Notes: a model not told the origin generated them from the letters alone. Counted from the stretch's first letter, positions 47,996-59,937 are shown. The stretch is DNA of 64,000 nucleotides from Pseudevernia furfuracea (GCA_022315425.1 JAIUPT010000038.1:744001-808000), one strand, 5' to 3'. Translations and numbers: made by a program.

Positions 47996-50900
47996 TCAAA
48001 AGCCTCGTCCACCAATCCTAGGTGTTAAAGGTCTCTTCACTGCTCCCTGTGTCGACACACGCTTGATCGCTGAAGTGACCGGCCTTTTGACGGCTGACCC
48101 AAGCTCCGCAGTCTTCACAATCCTTTGAGCCTCTCGCTCTTTGTCTTCAGACATCTTCGCCTCAATCTCCATCTTTCGATTGAACTCATGTTCTGTGACT
48201 CGTTTCTCGCGGGCCGAGTAGCCCTTTTCTTTCACAGAGTAGAAGACACCTCCAAGTTCGGCAAGCCACTAAGAAAGCTGTAAGCATGTGCGCAGATATC
48301 GAGAGAAGAGTGTGACTTACGTGTGGTTCCACAGCAGTGACAGTGGACATATACTCCTTTGAAGTGAGAATGAGCTCATGATACACCACATAATCCGGCA
48401 TGAACCCCGACCCATACAACGCACTCGTCGGATGTAATTGGACAGTGACGCTAGTCCTCAGGTTGACGTATTCACCAACACCCTTCTGTTTAGCAGCCTG
48501 GTGATAATATCCCGAGCAAATGCATTTGCGTATGACATCCCAATCAGTACCACAACTGGTCAACTCCATCTTCTGAACTTTCATAATGTCGTGCAATTGC
48601 TCTCGAATCTCCTTAGCTCGCCTGACAGCCTTTGGATGGAGAAAATGCCGTGTGCACCAGCGGTCTGAGTTGCCGTTTGCTTTCCATAGCGTGTAGACGT
48701 GGAGAAGCGTGAGATGATCTGATTCAGAGACGAAGAATTTTTCTCGAGCAGCATCTGACTCCTCCTGTCGCTCCTTTGGGCGGTAGAAGACGCTGGGCAC
48801 CGAGAGCATAGAAACAATTGTTAGCATTTCCTCGGTGCAGCCATACTCCTCTGAGGTGATGATCAGCTTGGCGAGCGAGGGGTCCATAGGAAATGCGGTC
48901 ATCTTTTTGCCCATAGGAGTAAGATCACCAATGTTGTCAAGCGCTCCCAGAGCCCACAGATCGAAGAGCGAGGTCGTAATCGTATCTTGGGGTGGTGGAT
49001 CCATGAAGTCGAAGTCGAGAAGATCTCTTACGCCCAATGACTTCAGCAGTAAGACAGTGTTAGCTAGATTAGTTCTTTGGATTTCTGGTATGGTCTGGAT
49101 ATAGAACTCATCCTTAAAGGCCGCCTCGGTGAACAGATGAAACGATTTGCCCGGTCCTGTCCTTCCCGCACGTCCAGCACGCTGAGATGCATTGGCCTGG
49201 GAAATCGGCGTAATCTGTAGAGCGTCCATGCCCATTCGAGGATTGTAGACTTTAAGCTTCGAGAAGCCAGCGTCGACAACGTACATGATACCGTCCACGG
49301 TCAGACTAGTTTCCGCGATATTTGTAGCTACAATCACCTTGCGCACGCCAGGCGCAGCCTTTTCAAAAATCTTCGCCTGTAGATCCGCGGGCATCTGACT
49401 ATAGATTGGAAGAATGCTCAACTTCGGTGGGTCATTAAGCAGCTTTAATCGCTCCTCCACAAGCTCGCAGGTGATTTCGATGTCCTCTTGGCCGGTCATG
49501 AAGACCAAAATATCACCCGCAGGCTGCGATACGTGGATAGCCAAGACTTGCTTGACAGAACTGTCCACATAGTCTTCGCAAGGCGTTCGTGAGTATTGGA
49601 TATCGACAGGGAAAGTACGCCCGGGGATGAAGAACTCCGGAGCTCCACCATAGAACCGCGAGAACCGATCCGAGTTCATGGTCGCCGACGTGACTATTAG
49701 CTTCAAATCTCGCCGCCGAGCGAGGACTTTCTTTATCAGCCCCATGAGTACATCAGTATTGAGCGCACGCTCGTGAGCTTCATCCATGATGATACAAGAG
49801 TACCTGTCCAGATCAGGTTCGTTGAGGGACTCACGGAGGAGAACCCCATCAGTCATGTACTTGATAGCGGTCTCCTTGCTTGTGCAATCTTCGAAACGAA
49901 TGGCGTAGCCAACTAGTCCGCCAAGCCTGACTTCCATCTCTTCACTGACTCGTTTAGCGACACTCATGGCGGCTACTCTTCGGGGCTGCGTGCATCCTAT
50001 AAGTCCTGATTGGGCGTAGCCATCTTCATAGAGAAACTGGGTGAGCTGGGTTGTCTTCCCCGAACCTGTCTGGCCCACTACGATGACCACTTGGTTGTCT
50101 CGTATCACTCGAAGTAGCTCTTCCCGCACCGCAAATGCAGGGAGATATTCCCTCTGCTCTCGAAGCGTTTTGCTCTTACTAAAGAGACTTTGTCCTTCAT
50201 TCTTCTTCAGGTGCTCCGCAAACTTGTTGCCGCTCTTGACCTCTTCTTCGCCCGGAGCGGGCGCCGCACTGTCTCCTTCATCCTCTTTGACACCCATGAT
50301 ATTTCCCAGCGCAGTACCAGCCATATTCGTAGCCTCTTGCACCTGCTTCTGCCTTTCCTTTTGCTGCCTCTTCTCCTTCACCACTTTGCTTCCTTTGCGA
50401 CTAAAGACAGCCATATCGCTTTGAGGATCCCTCACTGCTGGCACTGGATCGAGCTGCTTGGTAAAGATCTTTCGACCATCTAGGAATGGCGGCTTGATAT
50501 CATGGACCAACAGGTGTACCCTCGTAGCTTCCTCGTCATCCTCAAAGTCGGCTTCATGATCTCTGCGCTGCGCAACACCTGAAGTGAGCAGTCGATTGGT
50601 CTCCCAAGCATCCACGTCGCGTTGTTTCTGGACAGCCTTTGCGCTGACCCGGCTGCCTTGCTTCTTTTCGGCCAGGGCAGCTTCTGCCTGCCGATTGGTC
50701 CATAACGTATCCGAACCAAAAGGATTATGGGACTCGTCACCCAACGTATGCCCAAACTCGTCTCCAGCATACCAGTCTCGGTCTAGGGCGTTGGAATCTT
50801 CTTCATTGACTCTGGGCTCCGGTCCGTCGAATTCCTTTTGGCGTGGCGTAGAGGCGTATTTAGAGGCTTGTGGTGTCGACGATGCAGTCGCACGTCCAAA

Positions 50901-51071
50901 TACATTCTTCTGTATATGTGGTGCCTGATTCTCATTGCTTCTACTGTGCAATGGGGTTTGAGCTGAGCGGAATGTCTTTGCAGTCGACGGTCTTGATGGT
51001 ACGGCAAACCGCTCAGAGTCAAGTTTACGCCTCTTGGGACTATCTTCGATACCCATGATCACAAGAGGCAT
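47996..51071 (-). CDS. prp16: Pre-mRNA-splicing ATP-dependent RNA helicase Prp16 (DHX38)
   Basis: Two minus-strand exons (48321-51071 and 47996-48268; 52-nt intron GTAAGT to TTAG) give 1007 residues. Prp16 remodels the spliceosome after the first step and proofreads branch-site choice. Seen: a long charged N-terminal region with NPFGSDTLW and the Prp16-type [10 protein letters not shown]; Walker [17 protein letters not shown]; motif [36 protein letters not shown]; and motif [22 protein letters not shown]. The helicase-associated and OB domains follow ([37 protein letters not shown]), then [18 protein letters not shown] in exon 2 and a basic tail. The start may be 51071 or, more conventionally, 51056 ([12 protein letters not shown]). 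Its upstream flank changes into decayed repeats within about 100 bp. Confidence 0.96.
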
Positions 51072-51174
51072 TAGAAATCGAAGATTGAATCATTCATTCG
51101 GAGAGGCGGTTCAACCGTACTGAGGAAAAAGTTTTACCGAAGATCTCCCGTGCCACGAACATTTTTGTCTCGCT

Positions 51175-51290
51175 TTGCCTCAGTTCTCAGACGTGTCTAA
51201 TTCCACCCCCCTTTACCTCTTTGAGTGAAATCCGATGTTTTGCCGGTAGGAGGGTGGGACACGTCTGAGTTGCCTCAGTTCTCAGACGCT
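51175..51290. repeat. Paired CTCAGACG-type motif copies next to prp16
   Basis: The 19-mer TTGCCTCAGTTCTCAGACG occurs at 51175-51193 and again at 51270-51288 in direct orientation. Between them lies the inverted partner ACACGTCTGAG (51260-51270), which pairs with CTCAGACGTGT (51186-51196). Related forms recur near 53761-53812. Confidence 0.75.
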
Positions 51291-51580
51291 CCCTCCACCC
51301 CATTTAGCTAGCCCCGAATTTAAGCTCGAGACTAACGATTTAGTGCCGCGCCAGACCCATTAGAATTAGATTTTGGTCATTTCCGCGTTCAGGTTTGAGA
51401 GCGTCTGAGCTCAAAACCTCGTATTTTTTCAGATTAGAGATGTCGCGAAAATATCAAAATTTCACTTCATTCAAGTGAAAACACAATGCGATCACGGATT
51501 TTGATATATTTGACATGTTATATTTATCAGTATATATTAAAGTATTGATTTCACTAAAAACTAAGTTCCCTCGAGATTTT
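51256..51580 (+). repeat. Diverged direct repeat, copy 1
   Basis: Matches 53786-54100 over about 300 bp in the same orientation, 2.5 kb away. Copy 1 keeps more C and G, for example cacttcattcaagtg against tactttatttaagta in copy 2. Could be a long terminal repeat or one of two tandem copies of a short element. Confidence 0.7.
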
Positions 51581-52009
51581 AATTATATATAATATCGTAT
51601 TGCGTCCGTTTATCTAATTTGAATTCGTCAATTTTTTTTTTAAGCGACAGGGTACGCACGTAACATATTTATAATAGATCTCGATAAAAAAACTCGCGTC
51701 GATGTAACTCTGATATCATATCTCCCTTCGAGACTAATTTGCGTATTGTTTAAAGACCTTTATTAACGTTATCTTGAGAGGTCTGCAAAATATTAGTTTT
51801 TGTCAATTTGAGACTCTCTCAAAGTATAACGTCAATATTATTCTTTGAATTAAACAAATCTATGTTCGTAGATTCTTGATATTATGACTTCGTCCCCTCG
51901 TATAGAAATAAGTGAGATTTGAAATCTTTTTTTTGAGAATAAAACAGCGCAGTGTGTAACAATAACATGTTCGTAGTCTTGATAGTCTTGACGATTAAAA
52001 TAACGCGAA

Positions 52010-52040
<31 letters not shown>

Positions 52041-52281
52041 TGTTTTTCTATAAAGAAGAAATAAATATATATAAAATATTAAACAAATAATATACGATAT
52101 GTGCGACAAAGAAAATTTACTCACTATAGTTGTTATTATTATTAAGTTAAGTCGTTAACTGCGTATAGAGTAATATCTCGATTATAATAATATATAAAAA
52201 ATACTAAATATGCTGAGAACTCCGCTGAGAATATTTCTTATACTTGCGATTAATGATATTATTAAGTTTTAAGCTCAGACG
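51402..52281. mobile_element. Candidate TIR element (880 bp), decayed
   Basis: Starts with cgtctgagctcaaaac (51402-51417) and ends with gttttaagctcagacg (52266-52281): 16-bp inverted ends with one transition mismatch. The interior is very AT-rich with no coding frame, as expected for a non-autonomous, RIP-hit DNA element. No convincing target-site duplication is seen, so the call is tentative. Confidence 0.45.
52014..52038. repeat. (AT)n microsatellite
   Basis: 25-nt alternating AT run inside the AT-rich block. Confidence 0.9.
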
Positions 52282-53771
52282 TGGGCTGGCAACGAGATCC
52301 AGCTGTACGTGCTGTCGGCTACGAACCTGCTATCGCTGTAAACAACGGCCCAGCGTTGCTTGCAGTGTGTAACAGAGTCAAGTGATCTCAGGGAGGTAAG
52401 GACGGTGCGACGGTGCGACGACGCGACGCGAGCGAGATCAGCAGTAGCAACAGCAGCAACGAACGAACGAAAACAAATCTCGCAGCAACGCGCTCACTTT
52501 GCGTCTAAGGAGTGTCGAGTGACTAGAGATGAAAGACATATTAATAGCTGGCCACTTCACACCAGCTGCGCGAGGGCGTGTGACCTCGATATGATCGAAG
52601 GAATCATAGATATTCACCTTCTCTCTCACGATGCTCGCTCCGAGAATGCAACGTAACGAAAACAACGAAAAACAAAGTCGAAACAGTTCAGATTATGCTC
52701 ATATCAAGAAGATATTCAACTCTCGCTCTCGCTGTCGCGTGCGTTCGTACGCCTATCGCGCCCTATTCTCAACGATAACATCTACCCTTCTATAGAGCCT
52801 TCTCGACATATTCATCATAGAATCCACTCTCTAGAATCAGCTCTACGTGCTCAACGGGTAACAATATTATATAGAAATCGGTCAATCGCGCGTCGAACTC
52901 TCTTCTTAGAATCTTGTCTCCTCTGAGCAGAGTTTTCACAACGCGAGATCGCGTCAAGACTTCAGGCGAACGCGTGAATACGAGAACTTCTCACTCTCGT
53001 CCGAGTTAATAATTTAAGTTAACAACGTCAACTGTCGAAGCAGCAACGATACGCAATCGATATTCTTTATCTCGATATTCTATCTCTCTCGTTAAATTCC
53101 GCTTTAAGACCTAACGTCAACTGTAACTATCGACTTTTTTACTCGATAGTGGAACGCAAATATAGAAGCGCAAGCCCTCGAGTCTCTCGAATGACTTACA
53201 TTATCACTAAAATCGATCTCGTTCATCGAGATCAGTGATATCAGACTAACTACGAAGTGAGTCGTAGTCATGTCATCTCAACATCGTCTTCCCTCTATAT
53301 AGTGTAGCCGCCATAACTATATCAGTCGCGATCCCGTCGCGCAACGTCGTGATTCAGTGTATTACGCAGTCAGATTAGGCTTTTTAATCAATTCGAGAAG
53401 CAGACAACGTTCTCATCGTACAATTAGTTAAGATCTGAATGTTATAGTACTCAGTGTGATATGCAGCGTGCGTCTGAGCAGGAAGTAAGAGTTTTTATTC
53501 TAAATAACACGTACGTTAGACGACGGCACTTAAAGGTTTCTCTTACGCATACAATAATGCAGAAAATCATTGTCTACGAAGTAGTCCGTAATTATCTTTC
53601 GCAGTTTAGATAGAAACGAGTATAAAAATCAAATCAAATCAAAAGCTCAGACGTGTTTTATTCTTCTATCGACTAAATATCGAGATATACTTAGATTAAT
53701 ATAACGCTACACTAAAAAGTTAATGAATTATCTAATAATAATGTTAACTAGAAGGGATATGAACACGACTG

Positions 53772-53805
53772 AGAACTAAGATAACGTCTAAGTTATCTTA
53801 GTTCT
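53772..53805. repeat. Perfect 14-bp inverted repeat, 6-nt loop
   Basis: agaactaagataac (53772-53785) and gttatcttagttct (53792-53805) are exact reverse complements. It lies exactly where the second copy of the repeat family begins, so it is probably two abutting element ends. Confidence 0.85.
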
Positions 53806-54100
53806 TAGACGCTTCTCTCACACTCAAGCTATCTCTTTCGAGTAACGATTTATATTAATTTAATCGAAGTTTTCTTACTTTAAATATAAAGTAAGAGATT
53901 TACGAGCTCGAATTAAAAAGCGTTTAAGCTTAAAATCTCGTATTTTTTTAGATTAGAGATATCGCGAAAATATTAAATTTTTACTTTATTTAAGTAAAAT
54001 ATAATACGATTACTAATTTTGATATATTTAACATATTATATTTATTTTTATATATTTTAAGTATTGATTTTATTAAAAAATAAGTTTTCTCGAGATCTAT
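53786..54100 (+). repeat. Diverged direct repeat, copy 2
   Basis: Counterpart of 51256-51580, more strongly converted to A and T. Ends with ctcgagat like copy 1. Confidence 0.7.
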
Positions 54101-55132
54101 TAACAACTTAGCTAAAAAAGCTAATCTCGAGAGTGTCTGCGCTTGATAGTCTCAGACACTCTATTCGCTTCTCGAGATTCTTTATACTAATATTTTTTAT
54201 CTTAATAATCATATATATCTTAATATTCTTCGTTCGAGCTCATAAAGCTTTAATTAGAGTACGTACGTATACGACGATATAAAAGAATTTAAGTTGAATC
54301 TATAAGAGATCTCAACGATATAAATTTTTCGACAATGTTATTATTTTCTATAGTGTTTCGATAGAGATTTTTAAGATTCGATTAGATCTATATTTTTTAG
54401 AGCGTCGTGTGTTAAAGAAATTACGTAATCGTCTTCGACGTACTCATATATAGTCTGTTTGAGATTTTAAATTCTTATTATAACATATATATCTTTGACT
54501 AATCGATTCGAGTCTCGAGTGTTTACGGCTTCAAAAAATTTGATCTTACGACGGATAGTGACTTTATGATTGATCAATAAAGAATTGCGTGTAGAGATAT
54601 ATGATGCTTTCATGATATCAGATAGATATTCAAAGAATTAAAATGTTTGTTTTGATGATGGTGATGGGAAGCCCGCAGTAGCCGGGTAAACCTCGGTATT
54701 CAGACTTCTGACACCCCCGGTGGCTACGTCCAAAAATGGTTTAGCGTGCTCCATGACTTCCTGCACCCGCTAGTGCGCCTGTAAAGGTAGGTTTTTTGAT
54801 ACTATCGTTATTTCATAATCAAAGAATCTTACATCGATAAGAACTTGATCTTTGATCGAACCCGCATTATCGTTTTAGACATGTACGGCAGGAAGTCTCG
54901 TGCCACGTGGGTCTGGACTAAGGATTTGGAACTCGGGTCCGCCCTGGATCCTTGGGCCGGAATATACGGCGATCCAAAGACAACTGCCACCATAGCTGGG
55001 TCTAAGTGCTGCAGATAGGTAGGCTCTCTTCGTCGTACGTTCCATTGATCTTATCGTTGTGTCTACTATCGTCATTCTTCTCTTCACGACGAATGCCTGC
55101 TGTCATTTCATTGTGAATTGCTGAGTAAGCAG

Positions 55133-57111
55133 ATGGCTGTAGGCGTTGCTCTTTCTAGAGTGCTCGACTCTTTCCCATCGAGCCTCTTCTTTATCCCTGT
55201 TCTCGGCGTCCTTGTTTTCTCTCTCTGGTTTTTGAATTCTTACTTCCTCCTCCGGAAAATCCCAGGGCCCTTTCTCGCTGCGTTTTCGAACCTTCCTCGC
55301 GTATCATGGATTTTGTCTAATCGAGCGCATGACATACACATCGATCTGCATCAAAAGTATGGAAAGCTGGTACGCTTCGGACCGAACATGATCTCGGTTG
55401 GCGACGCGACCGAGATTCCAAATCTATATAGTTTCAGCGGAAAGTTCACCAAGGTAAGGATGGCGCTAATTTGACACCAGGGCAGACGAAGTGGTCACTG
55501 ACCATGGCCCTTAGTCTGACTTCTACCATGTCCTCCTATTCTACGCAAAAGGGAAACCAGTACCCACCATTTTCGCAACACAGGACGAAGATCTGCACCG
55601 AATGCTCAAAAAACCAATCGCAGGCATCTACACGATGAGCAATCTCATGTCCTTCGAGCCCTACGTTGATACGACTATCTCCTTCTTCTTCGCCCAACTA
55701 GACAAGCTGTTCGTGCAGACTGGAGATATCTGTGACTTGGGCACCTGGCTACAGATGTTTGCGTTCGATGTCATGGGAGAGCTTACCTTCTCCAAGCGCT
55801 TGGGTTTCCTGGAGCGAGCGGAAGATGTCGATGGGATCATGGAATCAATTTGGCATTACTTCCACAAGACGTCTCCAGTAAGTCTTAGCGCTCCAATCGC
55901 TTCAATACCTATATACCGAAAAAGCGGTAGATTTCGCAGATTCCCTGGGTTGACCGGCTTTGGGCCAAAAACCCCATCTTCCAACGCCTAAAAGCCGTCC
56001 GCATAAACCCCATCGTCGAATTCGGGCTCGCGCGCATTGCAGAACGTAAAAGCGCGTCGGACACCTTTTACGAAAAGGAGTCCTCGACCAACTCTCGGGA
56101 TTTTCTCTCACGCTTCCTCGAAGCCCAAACCAAAGACAAGTCCATCCCGCCCTGGTACCTCGTTATCCCACTCACCCCTCAATCTAATTATGGGCGGACC
56201 CCAAAAGAAATAAAACTGACTACTCGACCTAGGGCCCTCACAGCGTGGACAACCTCCAACATAGCCGCCGGCAGTGACACAACCGCCATCCTCCTCCGCA
56301 CCACGATCCATAGTCTCCTTTCCCACACCGCTACCCTTTCCTGCCTCCTCTCCGAGCTCGACTCCCTCCCACCTTCCCCTTTCCCCACTCCTGTCACATT
56401 CAAACAAATGCGCTCACTACCCTATCTCGACGCGTGCATCAAAGAAGCCGGGCGTCTGCACCCGCCTTTCGGGTTGCCGCTGGAACGCGTCGTGCCGCCC
56501 GAGGGTGCGACAGTGTGCGGGGAAAACTTTACAGGCGGGACGGTGATCGGAATGAGTCCGTGGGTAGTGCATCGGGACAAGGATGTTTTTGGCGAAGATG
56601 CTGGTGTTTGGAGGCCAGAAAGGTGGCTAGATTGTGACAACGAACAGCGCCGAAGAATGGAGGCGGGCTTGCTTACTGTTCGTTGTCTTCCTCCCCTTCG
56701 CGCAAAAGCCACTCCTCCTTTTCCCGAAATCTTGCGTCGCGCAGACTTCCCCCCCTTTTCTGATCCGCACAATCGATTTCATTCTTGCTCGGTGGCATTC
56801 GCTTACCAATCTACCCTTTTATAGTTTGGCGCCGGTCACCGCGCCTGCATCGGCAAGAACATCTCCTATCTCGAAGTCTACAAATTGATACCGTCTCTGC
56901 TGAAAACCTACGAGGTATTGCTCTCTCTGCCTCTCTGGCTTTTCCCGTGCCGGCTGAGGCTCTTGTCTGCCACGGCTCATTTGTTCAATAGATCACCTTT
57001 GCCGAACCCGGGTGCCCGGAGTGGCGCGTTGAGAACAGGTGGTTTGTGAATCAGACGGGGTTGAATGTAAGGTTGAAGAGACGGGAGGTTGGAGAGGGGG
57101 AGAATGCGTGA
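55133..57111 (+). CDS. Cytochrome P450, pisatin-demethylase-like
   Basis: Six exons (55133-55453, 55515-55877, 55931-56154, 56233-56677, 56825-56914, 56992-57111) give 520 residues. Seen: an N-terminal membrane anchor (FFIPVLGVLVFSLWFLNSYF), then IPGPFLAAFSNLPRVSWIL, I-helix NIAAGSDTTAI (about 312-322), K-helix KEAGRLHPP, PERWLD, and heme loop FGAGHRACIG with Cys about 459, followed by KNISYLEVYKLIPSLLKTYE. That C-terminal phrase and the early PGPFLA-LPR-W pattern are typical of fungal P450s related to pisatin demethylase, which oxidise plant phytoalexins or act in secondary metabolism. The acceptor of intron 2 may be 55931 or 55940 (both in frame). All junctions keep frame and no stop interrupts, so the gene is intact although it lies between decayed repeats. 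It converges with the 2OG oxygenase. Confidence 0.9.
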
Positions 57112-57497
57112 AGGGGGTGTTGGGGCTTTTGTTGGTGGGGGATGCGGGAGTTGGTAGACAGAGAATTTTTGCTCAGCTTGATTTGACTTGAACTTGCCAT
57201 ATCTAGAAATGAAGCTCTGAGTTGTTTTTGTCATCGAGGAATGTTGCGTCTCAATGAATGGTCCTGGAAAGACTGTATGCCTGCTTTGTCTATGCCTTCT
57301 CTAACCTAGTAGCTCAGGCAAATCGCAACCCGTCTTCCACTACCGCTCTTGTAAGATATAACACGCCACAGATCCGACTTCCAGACCTTGGCCACAAAGA
57401 CATCAAGCGACTTCTATACCGGCCTTCTCCCATGCAAACCAATCTATCCAACCCTCTTTCGCCCCAAGTAGAATCGCACCTTCCCCGTTCATCAATC
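57112..57497. other. Convergent 3' region P450 / 2OG oxygenase
   Basis: 386 bp between the two stop codons. G+T-rich on the left (57060-57160). UTR sequence is expected; nothing else is seen. Confidence 0.35.
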
Positions 57498-58555
57498 TTA
57501 TTTCTTCCCATAAGACTCCCTCATCCGCGTAAGCATATGGCCCTCCACAGTCAACGCCTCCTCACCATCCCTGTCCCCCGACCCATCCAACGGACTCAAC
57601 CGACAGTCCAAGTTGCCGTCGAAGAAAAACACCACACTGTACCGATCACCCGGATTGCGGTTGATGACCCTGTGCACACTGCTAACGTACTCGTTGCTCG
57701 TCCACTTGGACAACATGTCCCCCACATTCACGACATAGGCGTCCGGATTGGGAGCGATGGGCACGAAGGTGTCAGTGTTGGTGTCGAAGATCTCGAGGCC
57801 CGGGTTTTCGTCTTGGAGGAGCAACGTGATGGCGCCGAAATCGGTATGTGCGCTCGCACCCAGCTGTCTCTTCTCCGTCTGCTGGGCGGGCGGGTAGTGG
57901 AGAAGTCTCAAGGGCGCGGCGGGGGTGCCGGCGGTGAAGGTTTCGAAGACGTCGGGGCCGTAGGGCAGAGTACGGGCGATGAGATCGAGGACCGTCAAGC
58001 TGAGATTGTAGATCGCGTCGTAGTATCGTTCGGCTGGATGCTGGAAGCGAGAGGGAGCGAGGAGGGAGGGAGGGGGCCAGACGTTGGGACCCATGAAGAA
58101 GCGGCGGGCGAGGACGGGCGGGGAGGTTGGCGGGAGGGGGGTGCCGATGTAGAAACCCTAGGAGTAGGGGAGGGATCAGTTTGAGGGATGTGCAGATGAT
58201 TAGTCGGGGCGCATGGTACTTCTTTGAGGTCGGGCATCACGTCGGCCTCGTATGATTGCGAGGCAAGGACATCGTAGCCTCTGTGACCGATGGTGGTTTT
58301 TGCATCAAGTTTCTTCTTTGTTTCCAAGGGCAGAGCAAAGAATGCGGCAGCTGCATCGAAGACGTCTTTTTGTAGTGAATGCGGGATGCCGTGGCCGGTG
58401 ATTTGAAAGAAGCCTGTTGAGATGCAAGCGGCGCGCACATCTGCGATGATTTTCTCCGCCTCGGCAGATGTGGTGTCGGCGAGATACGGGGATATGTCGA
58501 CTGTAGGAACGTAGAAAGGGGTTGGATCTGTGGGTGGTGTAGTAGCGATAGGCAT
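57498..58555 (-). CDS. 2-oxoglutarate/Fe(II)-dependent oxygenase (isopenicillin-N-synthase-like fold)
   Basis: Two exons (58220-58555 and 57498-58157; 62-nt intron GTACCA to CTAG) give 331 residues. Seen: the N-terminal DIOX_N part (VPTVDISPYLAD, TGFFQITGHGIPHSL), then FYIG and HPAERYYDAIYNLSLTVLDL. The iron triad is His216 and Asp218 in SAHTDFGAITLLLQD and His274 in SSVHRVIN, and the 2-oxoglutarate Arg284 is in RYSVVFF. The complete set predicts an active hydroxylase or desaturase; the substrate is unknown. Such enzymes commonly act in fungal secondary metabolism or gibberellin- and flavonol-like oxidations. Intact, normal length. It faces the P450 tail to tail, and the two are the only genes between the RIP blocks. 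A 308-codon frame on the opposite strand is an antisense shadow. Confidence 0.92.
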
Positions 58556-59459
58556 GACTGCGATGTATCGGCCGAATTGACGTTGTTTTGTTTATGAGGT
58601 CTTGCTGCAAAGGGTTTGGAGTCAGGAGGCAAGGAATGACGATAAGCACCTATCAAATGAAGGATTGGTCGATATATCTTGGTCCAAGCCCGAGACCCGT
58701 TGGGAGACCATGTTGGTCGTGGTCCCGAGTAGAGACCCGAATACAGACGCAGGACCTGTCAGATTTTGAGCCTGGTGAGCCATAAGTAAGGCGAGTATCG
58801 TCCAAGCTCATGTTTATTAGCCCGCAGGAGCAATGCTGATTAGTGAAGTCGCGTCACTTGTCCTCAGTCGCACTGGTCACTGCTTCAGGCCGACTTCAAA
58901 TGCAAAGTATAAAGTATTGTACGAGTACATGCGACAAGGCTACACATTGATCCGTGTCCCGCTTACTCGAATGAAAGATATAGAGTAGAGTAGCAAAAAA
59001 GGATAGAATGACTATCGAAGACAACTATCTTGCTATCTATAAAATTATAGTACTGCGTAATATACTTATATTAAGTTGCCATACAATCGGATTTTAGGGG
59101 TGATGGGTTTCCTCGTGGATTCAGTATAGTCTCCGCTCGTTCTGATTATGTCGCAGGAAACTGGATTCAACTACCTATGTCAATAGTCGGGCGATTATTT
59201 TCTCTCAAATGGGCTGATGTTGAAGACAGCTAAATTCTTTAGAGTAATGCTTGGCAAAACTCAATGTCACCTAGTGCAGTCCCTGCATCATGGCGGTCAC
59301 TCCTTGGGGCAAAGTAGTCATTACGACCGTGCCTGAGAGCCAGCCTTCTAAAACGTGCAGCTTACTAGATAATCCTCTAAGGAGGAATGACTACATGGAG
59401 TGTGAAGCCGATCAAGTGTGTGCCGTGCCAAGCCGCTAGTAGTATAGGCTGATTGCCAC
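58556..59459. promoter_or_regulatory. Upstream region of the 2OG oxygenase
   Basis: About 900 bp of near-normal composition before block 2. It must contain the oxygenase promoter. No gene, operator or known element is recognised. Confidence 0.4.
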
Positions 59460-59937
59460 TATTTTCAACACTATAGAGATTTAAAGATTTTAAATAAGTA
59501 TTTTAATTAGTTCCTCTAGACGTCTAAAAGATAGAGTTTAAAAGAAAAGATAGTTATTAGATTATAATATTATAAGCGTTATCGCGTCGTCTACTTATAT
59601 GATTTAATAATACTTTCTTTTAAAGCTTAGAATCTCGTCTTCTTAAAGAGCTTAATAATATATTATTATTTAATATATTTTTAAGTTTTAAAGTTCGATT
59701 CTTTAGAAATTAATTTTATTATTAATATATAAGTATAAGTATAAACTCACGAATTAAATTCGTAATACGATATTAAAATTAATTTAAATTAACTTAAGAC
59801 TTAAGTCGTAAAGAAAGTAAAAAACTCTTTCGAAAATATTAAATTTAATTAATGTTTTAAATAGATTTGTTTTTAGTTTTTTTCATATTTTTTTTATTTT
59901 AGAATTTTTTATTATAATTTATAATTTAATTTAATTA

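Larger units (their letters stand above)
51072..55132. mobile_element. RIP-decayed AT-rich repeat block 1
   Basis: About 4 kb without a gene. Base composition drops sharply towards A+T from about 51.4 kb, rises in a mixed core (about 52.28-53.64 kb), and drops again to about 54.65 kb. It contains duplicated segments whose copies differ almost only by C-to-T and G-to-A, direct and inverted copies of a CTCAGACG-type motif, and dinucleotide runs. No reverse transcriptase or transposase frame survives. The last 480 bp (54,650-55,132) regain normal composition and hold the P450 promoter. Interpreted as nested, inactivated transposons. Confidence 0.75.

Noticed and set aside
57258..58184. 308-codon open frame on the + strand opposite the 2OG oxygenase
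   Set aside because: Antisense to a gene with complete catalytic residues; its protein is low-complexity Val/Gly/Glu/Arg-rich and fits no family.
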